26,697 bases of DNA from a virus: the IMG/VR virus record IMGVR_UViG_3300026199_000003, positions 1-26,697 of that record, one strand, 5' to 3'. Within the stretch, counting starts at the first letter, position 1, and the number at the start of each line of letters is the position of its first letter. Shown here in pieces: positions 15,365 through 22,666 of this stretch. Under the pieces are notes generated by a model. It saw nothing but the letters and a program-made list of their open reading frames with translations, was not told where the DNA came from and made no database searches. Made by a program: the position numbers and the translations under genes.

Positions 15365-16390
15365 TTATTCACTTTTTGATACCGCACCTTCCACGTTTCT
15401 TCCACGTTGTTCAAGTTTCTTAAATGCTTTCATGACAGAATTTTTGTAAGTTTGAGTGTATCTGCCCGTCACTCTGGACCCTTCGGCATGGGAGAGAATC
15501 TTGCCGATCCATTCATCGCCAAAACCTTCATCGCACAAAGCAGACCCGATGTGCCTTCTCAAGTATTTGGCCCCGTAGCCTTTCATTCCCGCATCGGTGA
15601 AAGCTCTTAGCACAGCGGTGGTCACAGCCTTTGGCTTGATATTCGGGAATAAGATCGCATCTGCATCCATAGGCCAAGGAACGGTATCAAGCTGAACCTT
15701 GAGAGCTTGCAGGATCGGCACAACAATTCGCTCCCCATTCTCATGATCAACTTTGCCCCTCGGCTTGTCGATCCATCCTTTCGAGATATGGCAAGGTTTG
15801 AGATTAACGGCATCAGATACATCCATTCCGGTTAATGCCATAATCCAGTAAATCGGCTTGTATTTATCGGCAAGGTAATCGGCAACCATATGGACCTGTG
15901 CCTCGGTCAACGGGGCTAAAATCTTCCGCTTGATCTTTTTATATGTGAGCTTTGGCCTTCCCCACTTCTTGTCGGCTACCCGCAATAAAGCGGTTAAAGC
16001 ATCAAACTCCTTGTCCAGCGTATCTTTCACGCCCTGCAATTCGCCATCTTTGGATAATCCATACCTGAACTCAATGTAAGACTCAAGCAGTTCCTTGGTA
16101 ATATCTCGCAAGGTGTACTCGCCAAAGAACGGGTAAACATGAACCCGCAAACTTAATTCCATACGCTTTGAAACTTCACGGTTGATCTTGAGTGATTTTA
16201 TCTTCCTTCTGGCAGAGCTTGGGTCAAGCCCTTGCTCAATATCGGCAATCACTTTGCCCAACTGGATTGAAGCCTTCCTGATTTCATGCTCATAAGCATT
16301 GAGTGGCACAACATGAATCCGCTTCCAATCCTTTTTGTCTCTGACATTGGAATACCATCTGCCATCAATCAACTTCATGTATGTAGGCAT
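15365..16390 (-). CDS. int: Tyrosine integrase with altered catalytic box I
   Basis: This site-specific recombinase inserts and excises the phage at attP. The longer frame from ATG 16462 gives 365 residues; ATG 16390 (341 residues, MPTYMKLIDGRWYSNV) has a much better ribosome site, AGGGGGG, about six bases upstream. Numbering from 16462, the core-binding domain is about 90-165. The catalytic domain has TGMDVSDAVNLK (211-222), K237, YLRRHIG (300-306), ILSHAEG and RYTQ with nucleophile Y335. The box I Arg of the usual TGxR is Asp214, and the His of HxLR is Lys299, both unusual. The 3' end of the gene contains the second arm-type repeat. Confidence 0.9.
   Translation of the reverse strand: MPTYMKLIDGRWYSNVRDKKDWKRIHVVPLNAYEHEIRKASIQLGKVIADIEQGLDPSSARRKIKSLKINREVSKRMELSLRVHVYPFFGEYTLRDITKELLESYIEFRYGLSKDGELQGVKDTLDKEFDALTALLRVADKKWGRPKLTYKKIKRKILAPLTEAQVHMVADYLADKYKPIYWIMALTGMDVSDAVNLKPCHISKGWIDKPRGKVDHENGERIVVPILQALKVQLDTVPWPMDADAILFPNIKPKAVTTAVLRAFTDAGMKGYGAKYLRRHIGSALCDEGFGDEWIGKILSHAEGSRVTGRYTQTYKNSVMKAFKKLEQRGRNVEGAVSKSE
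15388..15406. repeat. Arm-type repeat, copy 2, inside the integrase gene
   Basis: Identical to the 19-base copy at 15181-15199 in the same orientation. It lies in the last coding stretch of the integrase, encoding about residues 352-359 (RGRNVEG). Integrase bound here could also block its own transcript. Confidence 0.7.
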
Positions 16391-16479
16391 ACCATCCCCC
16401 CTGAATATCCGTTGATCTTTGGATAGGGAGCTTACCATGTTCTTTGTTATGGCTGAAGTCATATTGTAAATTTGTACAC

Positions 16480-16572
16480 CCCACCCCCCGATCTCGACAC
16501 AAGATATGGGTTAGCCCCAAGCACCAATAGCTTCCCTATGCAGGTTCTATTAATGTTGTAGGGGGTGGGGCT
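16480..16572 (-). promoter_or_regulatory. Integrase leader with mutually exclusive inverted repeats
   Basis: The gap between the nuclease and integrase genes has CCCCACCCCC (16480-16489) and its perfect inverse GGGGGTGGGG (16561-16570). The same right arm, as TGGGGCT (16566-16572), can instead pair with AGCCCCA (16513-16519). In the minus-strand RNA the C-rich arm comes first and could also mask the AGGGGGG ribosome site of the integrase. An RNA switch on integrase translation is possible; pairing is seen, function inferred. Confidence 0.4.
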
Positions 16573-16580
16573 GTTAGTAT

Positions 16581-16931
16581 TCAATGTTTTAAATAATCCA
16601 GTATCACTTTCCACGCCTCATCTGGCCCGTAACAAACTTCTGCCCTATAACCACTGTCGCTCAATGAGCGGAGCCACTCTCTCTGTTTCGGGCTTGTTTT
16701 ATTTTTCCCATATTTCATTTCGATCCACAGTCCAGCATACGTTCCCTTCGGATGAGCAAGAAATATGTCAGGGACACCTGCTTTGACACCCTCTTTCTTC
16801 AACTTACTGGCGACTGCCTTGTGCCTTGCCCCTCCATTTGGGATTGCAAACATATTCTTCAACTCCGGGTGATTGCGTTCTTCCCATTTTGCTTTTGCAA
16901 ATAATGCGACTTGATCGCTATGCTCACTCAT
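16581..16931 (-). CDS. VRR-NUC domain nuclease
   Basis: The 116-residue protein is a single VRR-NUC domain, a PD-(D/E)XK-type nuclease. It shows FAIPNGGARHKAVASKLKKEG, then GVPDIFLAHP (D55), LWIEMKYGK (E71, K73) and TSPKQREWL (Q83), the catalytic D, E-x-K and the following Gln. Phage stand-alone VRR-NUC proteins act as Holliday-junction or flap nucleases in replication and repair. It is placed right after the primase-helicase group and before integrase. The length is normal for a stand-alone form. Confidence 0.9.
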   Translation of the reverse strand: MSEHSDQVALFAKAKWEERNHPELKNMFAIPNGGARHKAVASKLKKEGVKAGVPDIFLAHPKGTYAGLWIEMKYGKNKTSPKQREWLRSLSDSGYRAEVCYGPDEAWKVILDYLKH

Positions 16932-16940
16932 AAATTGGCC

Positions 16941-17198
16941 TCAAAGAATTTTCCCTTTAAAAATAGTCTTTGCATCGTGTAAAACTTTTACTTCATTTTC
17001 ATCCAGATCAATTAAGGACTGAATCTCTTTCGGTGTGTACTTGGGCAACGATCTATCCGGTACTGACATTGCCCGGTGCTTCACCAAATAAAAATCTGAA
17101 TCAAACTTTTCTGAATGAATCAAAACCCAGCCCCGCTTTTTATAATTCTTTGTTGCTTGCGTAAGGTCTATCGCTGTATCTTCCAGTTCGGTATTCAT
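16941..17198 (-). CDS. Small hypothetical protein after primase-helicase
   Basis: The 85-residue protein starts MNTELEDTAIDLTQATKNYK at ATG 17198 and contains GWVLIHSEKFDSDFYLVKHR and YTPKEIQSLIDLDENEVKVL. The charge and strand-helix pattern look genuine but match no family I know. The first 59 bases overlap the 3' end of the primase-helicase gene in another frame. The open frame continues to 17420, but that part is the shadow of the helicase gene. The ribosome site is weak. Function unknown. Confidence 0.65.
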   Translation of the reverse strand: MNTELEDTAIDLTQATKNYKKRGWVLIHSEKFDSDFYLVKHRAMSVPDRSLPKYTPKEIQSLIDLDENEVKVLHDAKTIFKGKIL

Positions 17199-18816
17199 AG
17201 TGCAAATCTGTGACCCCCAATTTCCCAAGATATTTTTTCTTCTGCTTCTGAAAATGAAGCTCAACCATAAAATCGTTATCAGGCATTGCATACTTGGGTT
17301 GGTGAACCGTGATGCATACGTCAGCCTTGTTGCGAAAACTAGCAGAGCCGTTGATTGAGTACGGGGTTGGTACTGGTGGTGCTTTGCCCTCTTCTGTGTA
17401 CGGCTTCTTTGGATGAGCAATAATAAATACCGTCACACCATATTCACGGGCAAACCTGCGAATCATCGAAAGCTGGTTATTGAACCACTCCGTTTCGGAC
17501 ATACCACCACGCACAGAATGGTCAAGCTCATTCCAAGGATCGCAAATAATGGCCTTGATCCCCTTTGCCCTGACCAACATTCCCCAAAGCTCAACCATCT
17601 CAACTGGTGCCAACTGGTGATCTTCCGGCTGGATAAAAAATATGTTGTCGTTTATCCATGCCTGTGATTCGTTGATGTCGTTTTGATCCATGCGACTTTT
17701 AAATTGATCCCGGTACGGCAAGCCGATGAACTTTTCAGCAATCTTCCCCGCTAGATCTTCTTGCGGATACTCTTCTGGAGAAAACAGGCCAAATTTCCAT
17801 TCATGTTGCATAATCATGTTGACCATGACCGCTAATATCCAATCGGACTTGCCGTGACCGGGATAACCCGTGATGACAACCAATTCACCAGCATCGGGAT
17901 TCAACTTCCAAAACGGGTCAATGTTTTGCCAGCCAACACTTAAGCCTTCTTGTCGCCCGTACAAGAAGTGAGTCATCATGTCGATGTCGTTGGCGTAAGT
18001 GATTCCACGGAGCGGAAACACTTTTGCTTCTTCGATGAGCTTACGGACAACCTCTGGTCCGTACTTAATCAAAACATCGTTAGCGTCTTTACAATCTTCC
18101 GGTGTCTCAACGTAGCGACACTTATCCAGACCAATACGCCTAGACAGTTCGTTACGCAGTTCCAGACCGGGGCCATCGGCATCAGACCAGATTACAAACG
18201 CCTTGACCTCATTGAACCGATCTTCCACGTTTTCAAAAAACGTGAAACCTTTAGCCCCGTCTGGAACACTACACACGCCACGCAAGCCCGACTCCATAAT
18301 CGCTAGAGCGTCTAATTCGCCTTCAACAATTATTGTTTCTTCGTTGTCAATGTTGTCGTACCCGTAAACAATTCGCTCGGCATCTTTGCTCTGCCTGAAC
18401 TGTTTGTCTTTTGACCGCATCTTGACATTTACGCATTGACCACTTTTGAAATATGGAAATTTGATCCAACCATTATCAAAACTGATTCTTGCCTCAGACA
18501 AAATTGCTTCTGAAATCTTTCTTTCGGCAAACCAGACCAAAACCGGATCAGGCAACTCCTGATAACTCCAATTCGGCAACTTGTAGTTCTTTACCTGTTT
18601 CTTTATCTTCGGCTGGCTCACAATATCTTTCACAAAACTACGCTTGAGACTGCCCGTCCAACCGCAATGATGGCAGTTCCAAATGCCCTCATCTACATTG
18701 ACCGATAGACTTTTATCGTGCTTGTGTTTCTTCCGGTCATGTTTGCATTTCGGACAATCCGTTTTTATCTGCCCGTAACCAGCATTGACTGTGATTCCAA
18801 AATCTTCAAAGTTCAT
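17140..18816 (-). CDS. Bifunctional primase-helicase (T7 gp4-like)
   Basis: The 558-residue protein has a zinc ribbon with C21, C24, C48 and C51 (CPKC, CHHC), a TOPRIM primase core with IIVEGELDAL (E165) and WSDADGPG (D212, D214), and a DnaB-type helicase with Walker A GYPGHGKS (317-324), AIICDPWNELD as Walker B and FIIAHPKKP near the end. It would make RNA primers and unwind the fork as a hexamer. The length is near T7 gp4 (566). Its ATG overlaps the stop of the upstream initiator-like gene as ATGA. No DNA polymerase lies in the window, so the phage encodes one elsewhere or uses the host's. Confidence 0.92.
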   Translation of the reverse strand: MNFEDFGITVNAGYGQIKTDCPKCKHDRKKHKHDKSLSVNVDEGIWNCHHCGWTGSLKRSFVKDIVSQPKIKKQVKNYKLPNWSYQELPDPVLVWFAERKISEAILSEARISFDNGWIKFPYFKSGQCVNVKMRSKDKQFRQSKDAERIVYGYDNIDNEETIIVEGELDALAIMESGLRGVCSVPDGAKGFTFFENVEDRFNEVKAFVIWSDADGPGLELRNELSRRIGLDKCRYVETPEDCKDANDVLIKYGPEVVRKLIEEAKVFPLRGITYANDIDMMTHFLYGRQEGLSVGWQNIDPFWKLNPDAGELVVITGYPGHGKSDWILAVMVNMIMQHEWKFGLFSPEEYPQEDLAGKIAEKFIGLPYRDQFKSRMDQNDINESQAWINDNIFFIQPEDHQLAPVEMVELWGMLVRAKGIKAIICDPWNELDHSVRGGMSETEWFNNQLSMIRRFAREYGVTVFIIAHPKKPYTEEGKAPPVPTPYSINGSASFRNKADVCITVHQPKYAMPDNDFMVELHFQKQKKKYLGKLGVTDLHYEYRTGRYSDRPYASNKEL

Positions 18817-19463
18817 AATGCGGGAACCCTCACTTTTGGTGCTTCAGGAATAATGAGCTTGTTGATTTGAGATTTAAAAAGTGCGATTGATCTGCCTTTG
18901 CCTTCAAGCCAAGGGTCATCCGATTTCAAAAATGCCGTAATTAAATCTTGGGTTTTCTCCAAACCATATTTCGACACTATCGACTTCATCAACTTTCCAT
19001 CTTTGCCACCATCAATCATCGGGGTTGCCCCGAAAATATTCTGGAACTCATCGTGGTAAAAATTGATTACTTGATGAACTTCTGATGAAGATTTTTTTTC
19101 ATTCGTGTTTTTTTTCGTATATAACTCACTAACTAACTCTCTAACTAGGGGCTTTTTTTTATTTTTTATTTTTTCATCTTCGTTGCCGAAAACCTCTATA
19201 AGTCCAAGTTTTTCAAACAACTCTAATTTTACAGGTGAGCTGAAAAGTCCTCGCTTTTTAACCCATTTATTGTCGAAAGGTATCTGATTGTCTTCTGTAT
19301 GTGCGATACAAAGTAGCCCAATGTAGTGTGCTTTGTGGCTGTCATGCAGTTGTCCGACTGCTGAATCGAGGTTCCAAGTGTGGTACAAACGAATCCAAGG
19401 AGACTTGCTATCTTTTCGCTTTGGCTGTAATTTTTCAAAATTTTTGACCCTGAAATATCTCAT
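18813..19463 (-). CDS. Replication initiator-like protein
   Basis: The 216-residue product from ATG 19463 starts MRYFRVKNFEKLQ, then SKSPWIRLYHTWNLD, a start shared by many phage replication or replisome-organiser proteins that load helicase. Residues 1-95 look like a winged-helix domain (KWVKKRGLFSSPVKLELFEKLGLIEVF). A Lys- and Ser-rich linker follows (about 97-125), then a helical domain with DLITAFLKSDDPW, like the DnaD-type C-domain. It sits just before the primase-helicase with an ATGA overlap, which fits a helicase-loading role. Open frame extends to 19550, but conserved sequence begins here and GGGGA precedes the ATG. The linker is coded by several runs of eight A. Confidence 0.7.
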   Translation of the reverse strand: MRYFRVKNFEKLQPKRKDSKSPWIRLYHTWNLDSAVGQLHDSHKAHYIGLLCIAHTEDNQIPFDNKWVKKRGLFSSPVKLELFEKLGLIEVFGNEDEKIKNKKKPLVRELVSELYTKKNTNEKKSSSEVHQVINFYHDEFQNIFGATPMIDGGKDGKLMKSIVSKYGLEKTQDLITAFLKSDDPWLEGKGRSIALFKSQINKLIIPEAPKVRVPAL

Positions 19464-19537
19464 TTCCCCGACCTGAATTGAATGTGAAAAAGAATAGGAC
19501 TCCTGTTTGTGTTTGCAACTTTCCTCACCGGATTGAT

Positions 19538-19564
19538 AGGCAGGGACCAAAATAGCCCCTGCCT
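19538..19564. promoter_or_regulatory. Hairpin between SSB-like and initiator-like genes
   Basis: AGGCAGGG (19538-19545) and CCCTGCCT (19557-19564) form a perfect 8-bp stem with an 11-base loop in the 125-base gap. On the minus strand no T-run follows, so it is not a classical terminator; it may slow or process the transcript and shift expression towards SSB. Confidence 0.5.
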
Positions 19565-19588
19565 TTGAACAATCCAGTTGTCGGGTGC

Positions 19589-19987
19589 CTAAAAAGGCAC
19601 TGGATCATCCACTGCGGATACACCTGCCAACGGTGTGTAGCCAAACCCATCCACCCCAATATCGGGCTTGAGGTTGGTTTTGCCGTTGTATTCTTCTTCG
19701 ATCAAAGTTAAAGACACACGCTTGCCTCGCAAGTCCTGTGCCTCAAAATCCTGACCCGGCTGGAAACCAAGCATCTTGCATTTTTTTGATGCGATTCCAC
19801 GCCCACCATCACTCCAGACCAGATTGTCAAAACAAAGAGTTTTGCTCTCGCCCACTGGAACAAAGCGAACCGACCACATCTCATCACCGTTTTTTGTGAT
19901 TTTTTCTTCCACCTTGGCAACTTCGGCATCGTATTGCCCCGGATCGTTGCTACCTCGTGAGCCTAAATCTTCTTCTGTGAATCTCAT
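19589..19987 (-). CDS. Single-stranded DNA-binding protein-like (DUF669 type)
   Basis: The 132-residue protein begins MRFTEEDLGSRGSNDPGQYD, followed by AEVAKVEEKITKNGDEMWSV, the start typical of DUF669-like phage proteins with an OB fold. It ends AVDDPVPF, an acidic and aromatic tip like the DDDIPF tail of bacterial SSB, which recruits partner proteins. It would coat ssDNA during replication and recombination. It follows the Sak4-like recombinase by 13 bases with GGGGGG before the ATG. Sak4-type recombinases work with a phage SSB, so the pair makes sense. Confidence 0.8.
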   Translation of the reverse strand: MRFTEEDLGSRGSNDPGQYDAEVAKVEEKITKNGDEMWSVRFVPVGESKTLCFDNLVWSDGGRGIASKKCKMLGFQPGQDFEAQDLRGKRVSLTLIEEEYNGKTNLKPDIGVDGFGYTPLAGVSAVDDPVPF

Positions 19988-20000
19988 TTAAATGTCCCCC

Positions 20001-20978
20001 CTAGTTGACGGTTGGGGCTAGTACGCTTTTCTGATGCTCGTACAAAGCCCGTAATGGTTTTTTGTGATCTTCTGTAACGATGCGTGATGACTTGATTTTT
20101 TTGGCAATCTCGTTCAAGGCATCAATCGTTTTGGAAGATTCAATTGCCTTTTTAAACTCATCATGCTTGGTCAGAGATTTCATCTGCTTTTCAGGACTGT
20201 TACCTTCGACCAAAGCCTGATCCTTCTCGGCAATTTCATCTACGCTTTCAAAAGTAGCTTGCTGGCCATTTAGTAATGGCAAAACTGGTTTAATCATGTC
20301 AAAATTCGGGTTGGGAAATGTATGGCCTGAAAGTATCCCGGTCCTGTCTTTTTCAGCGATTGCTAGAACGGTAGCTTTCTTGCCGTCTTTTCCCTTGGCC
20401 AAATCAAAACGGAGTCCGATATTAAATTCATATTCCGTTTCGCCTTCGGCCCTCATCGCCACACCCACCTTTTGCATTTGACCGTCAGCATCTTCAAAAA
20501 CATTTTTCTGTCGGCCTAAAACAAAAACATGAAATGGAGCTTCCATCAAAAACTTAACAAGCTCTTTATACGGACGTTTGATGTTTGCCCACATATGCAT
20601 GGGGATTGTGCCAGCCGATGTTTTCTTGTTCTCTGGGACTGCGTTTTGGCAAGCATCCCAAAGATGACTGATGCTGTCGATTACGATCACTTCGTAATCG
20701 ACAGGGTTGAGCGACTTGACCGCATCCAGTACATCAGCTATGGACTGTGTGTGGATAACGTCAAAGTCAAATGCCTTTGGATGGATTTTTCTTTCTTTGA
20801 CATCCATCGAATAAAAATCTGTGCCATGTTCGGTATCAACATAGGCAATCCGCTTCCCCGATTTGCTGACAAGACCTTCTGCGAATAGCAGAGTCGTAAA
20901 AGTCTTGCCTCTACCCGATGGGCCGTACCCACAAATCTTCAAGTACGCTTGTTGAGGTTTTGCTTTTTTAAAAACCAT
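20001..20978 (-). CDS. RecA/RAD51-like recombinase, Sak4-like ATPase
   Basis: The 325-residue protein has Walker A GYGPSGRGKT (17-26), a YVDTEHGTDFY block, Walker B YEVIVIDSISHLWD (about 94-107) and a VFVLGRQKNVFED strand, the pattern of the AAA_24 or phage RecA-like family that includes Sak4. Such proteins anneal or pair ssDNA with their own SSB, encoded next. The C-terminal 90 residues are charged helices (EFKKAIESSKTIDALNEIAKK), a form often seen as a partner-binding module. GAGGAG lies seven bases before the ATG. Homology to RecA core motifs is clear; the Sak4 label rests on size and neighbour. Confidence 0.85.
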   Translation of the reverse strand: MVFKKAKPQQAYLKICGYGPSGRGKTFTTLLFAEGLVSKSGKRIAYVDTEHGTDFYSMDVKERKIHPKAFDFDVIHTQSIADVLDAVKSLNPVDYEVIVIDSISHLWDACQNAVPENKKTSAGTIPMHMWANIKRPYKELVKFLMEAPFHVFVLGRQKNVFEDADGQMQKVGVAMRAEGETEYEFNIGLRFDLAKGKDGKKATVLAIAEKDRTGILSGHTFPNPNFDMIKPVLPLLNGQQATFESVDEIAEKDQALVEGNSPEKQMKSLTKHDEFKKAIESSKTIDALNEIAKKIKSSRIVTEDHKKPLRALYEHQKSVLAPTVN

Positions 20979-21016
20979 TTTTATACTCCTCAGAGTGTTA
21001 GTAATAACCTGACCGC

Positions 21017-21041
21017 TAGTGCCACATCATCGATGGCACTA
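21017..21041. promoter_or_regulatory. Hairpin upstream of the recombinase gene
   Basis: TAGTGCCA (21017-21024) and TGGCACTA (21034-21041) form a perfect 8-bp stem with a 9-base loop in the 74-base gap before the Sak4-like gene. No T-run follows on either strand. A processing or operator site is possible. Confidence 0.5.
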
Positions 21042-21052
21042 ATGGTTTCGCC

Positions 21053-21217
21053 TTATTTCAAAGGCTCATCAGAGGTTTTCTCTTCGTATAGCTCACGAAT
21101 AGAATTGATGTGCCAGACATGACAGCCCGGACATTCGTAATATTCGCCTTCCACTCCGTTGAGCGGAATGTACCCCTGTTCATCCATCCATTCCGTAAAT
21201 TGGTTTGTCATTTCCAT
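21053..21217 (-). CDS. 54-residue protein with possible metal site
   Basis: ATG at 21217 opens 54 codons to TAA at 21053. The product starts MEMTNQFTEWMDEQGYIPL and contains EYYECPGCHVWHI, a CxxCH-x-x-H group that could hold a metal, then an acidic end. GGAG lies six bases before the ATG, inside the end of the preceding microprotein gene. It is too short for most gene callers, but the ribosome site and tight packing make it convincing. Function unknown. Confidence 0.75.
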   Translation of the reverse strand: MEMTNQFTEWMDEQGYIPLNGVEGEYYECPGCHVWHINSIRELYEEKTSDEPLK

Positions 21218-21220
21218 CAC

Positions 21221-21310
21221 TCACTCCCCCAATAAATAAATCGAAAATAAAATAAAAACTACCGACCAAACCCCCATGCCTAGCCAGACCCACTCCACCC
21301 AGCCGCTCAT
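21221..21310 (-). CDS. 29-residue single-pass membrane microprotein
   Basis: ATG at 21310 overlaps the previous stop as ATGA and is preceded by GAGGAG eight bases upstream. The product starts MSGWVEWVWLGMG and goes on VWSVVFILFSIYLLGE: one Trp-rich membrane helix and no other domain. It ends three bases before the start of the next gene. It could modify a host membrane complex early in infection; nothing more can be read from it. Confidence 0.7.
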   Translation of the reverse strand: MSGWVEWVWLGMGVWSVVFILFSIYLLGE

Positions 21311-21777
21311 AGCAACCACTCCTCATCAATATTGCGTGTTGCATCGTTGTATGCCTCGCAAGCATCTTCATAGGCAATGATGGCCTCATGTATGACCGAA
21401 TCGAAATCGAAAATAAATTGTTGGTATCGGTGCAACTCCTTGTCTACATCCCTGCGATCTGTGTAATGAGGCAATTCATCAAGGTCTTGCAGGTCGTTGA
21501 TCTCGGAGCAAAGTTTGTTCAGTTTTGAAATGATGTTTGTCTTTTCCGGATCATTGATGCGATTGATTGCCATCACGAATCGGTAATCAGGCGGTTTGTT
21601 TTCTTGCTTGCGTGGAACGCCTGAAGCAACCACCGATTTGAGGGCATCATTGCCGATGATGCCTTCGGCAATTAACGGGCTATAATTCGTCCGATGTTGG
21701 CTTTGTGTGGATGATTCCTTTTGTCGCCACCCACCACCAGCAAAATCTCTTGTTCCGAATGGTTGCTTTGAGTTCAT
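21307..21777 (-). CDS. Hypothetical early protein, helical
   Basis: The 156-residue protein has a polar, low-complexity start (TRDFAGGGWRQKESSTQSQH), then YRFVMAINRINDPEKTNI and a long acidic helical part (KLCSEINDLQDLDELPHY, FIFDFDSVIHEAIIAYEDA). I recognise no family. GGGGGAG lies seven bases before ATG 21777. It is the second gene of the leftward early operon and ends in an ATGA overlap with the membrane microprotein, so they are made together. Confidence 0.75.
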   Translation of the reverse strand: MNSKQPFGTRDFAGGGWRQKESSTQSQHRTNYSPLIAEGIIGNDALKSVVASGVPRKQENKPPDYRFVMAINRINDPEKTNIISKLNKLCSEINDLQDLDELPHYTDRRDVDKELHRYQQFIFDFDSVIHEAIIAYEDACEAYNDATRNIDEEWLL

Positions 21778-21790
21778 TTGGCTTCTCCCC

Positions 21791-22666
21791 CTAAAATGCA
21801 GATGTTAAAGATTCTGGATTTTCGTTATAGTGAGCGTCATCCGAGTGAGCGTCATCCGGTTGATACTCTTCATGGCCAGACTTGTTCTTAATTTTGGTTG
21901 GACGCTGTACTGTCGTTTGTTTGTCGTCTTGATACTCTTCATGCTTCTTGACTTTCGCCATGAACTCCACACTGTCACCAACCGCACCCAGTTCAGCCGT
22001 ACCGAAATAAACTATCAAGTTGCCGTCAGGGTCTTTAATCTTGGTAATTGATGACCAGCCGTAAGCTGTCTCAAAACCTTTGAAGAAAACAACATCACCG
22101 GAAAACTTGATACGCTCACCAACGGTTCCGATATAATCACTCTCCGGCTCCATCGCTTTCTCTACCTGAAGCCCCTTGCAGATAAGATTGTGAATAAAGA
22201 AAAGCTCTCGCTCATCAGCGATCTCAATACAGCGATTGATTAAGGCTCTGCCGACTTCATCCCGTGGCTCTTGCTCTGCCCACCACATGATTGTCTTCGG
22301 CTCTGCCTTGGAGATCACATACCCTTTGTGCTTGCCAAAGGGGAAGAGGTCGCTATACTTGATGGTTTGGATTGCGTGATGTTGCCATACGGTTAGATCG
22401 TTATACTTATTCAAGTCAAAGTTGGCATCGATGTCGTCAACCAAAAGATACTTTTCAAACTTCCTGAATGATTCAAGATATGCGGTTGCTTCCTTGACGG
22501 CCCACTCCCGGTTAGTACCAAGGTTCTTAACGTAGGTATGCTCGGCTTGTGTGTGGTGGGGGTTGGTCGGTTTGTTAGGGTAGAACCGCCTACAATGGAG
22601 CGTGTACTGGGCCGACTTCATTCCAGTACCGATCCAGACTGTGATTACTGCTTCGGCTTTGCTCAT
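21791..22666 (-). CDS. Early protein with FGKHKG motif and OB-fold-like C-domain
   Basis: The 291-residue protein starts at ATG 22666 with GGAGG seven bases upstream. About residues 105-130 read FPFGKHKGYVISKAEPKTI, the FGKxKG motif of DUF3820-like domains also seen in exonuclease X-type proteins. Residues about 180-265 (IGTVGERIKFSGDVVFF, DPDGNLIVYFGTAELGAVG, AKVKKHEEYQDDKQTTVQR) match an OB-like domain of phage replication proteins that ends in 'TVKxHxxYxxxxQT'. It probably binds nucleic acid early in infection. The same frame is open to 22951; starts there, including ATG 22801, lack ribosome sites. It is the first gene after the leftward promoter. Confidence 0.75.
   Translation of the reverse strand: MSKAEAVITVWIGTGMKSAQYTLHCRRFYPNKPTNPHHTQAEHTYVKNLGTNREWAVKEATAYLESFRKFEKYLLVDDIDANFDLNKYNDLTVWQHHAIQTIKYSDLFPFGKHKGYVISKAEPKTIMWWAEQEPRDEVGRALINRCIEIADERELFFIHNLICKGLQVEKAMEPESDYIGTVGERIKFSGDVVFFKGFETAYGWSSITKIKDPDGNLIVYFGTAELGAVGDSVEFMAKVKKHEEYQDDKQTTVQRPTKIKNKSGHEEYQPDDAHSDDAHYNENPESLTSAF
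21829..21858. repeat. 15-bp perfect tandem duplication
   Basis: AGTGAGCGTCATCCG is repeated head to tail (21829-21843, 21844-21858) in the early protein gene. It encodes DDAHS and DDAHY near the C-terminus, so the frame is kept. A HEEYQ pentapeptide is also repeated nearby. This looks like recent replication slippage in a flexible tail. Confidence 0.85.

Noticed and set aside
16941-17420. A 159-residue version of the small gene after primase-helicase
   Set aside because: The first 74 residues are basic, low-quality sequence antiparallel in meaning to the helicase end; the ATG at 17198 begins the coherent part.
12009-20011. A 14-bp inverted match, CCGTCAACTAGGGG, at 12009-12022 and on the minus strand at 20011-19998
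   Set aside because: A few 14-base matches are expected by chance in a window this size. One copy is explained by the end of the recombinase gene and the next ribosome site.
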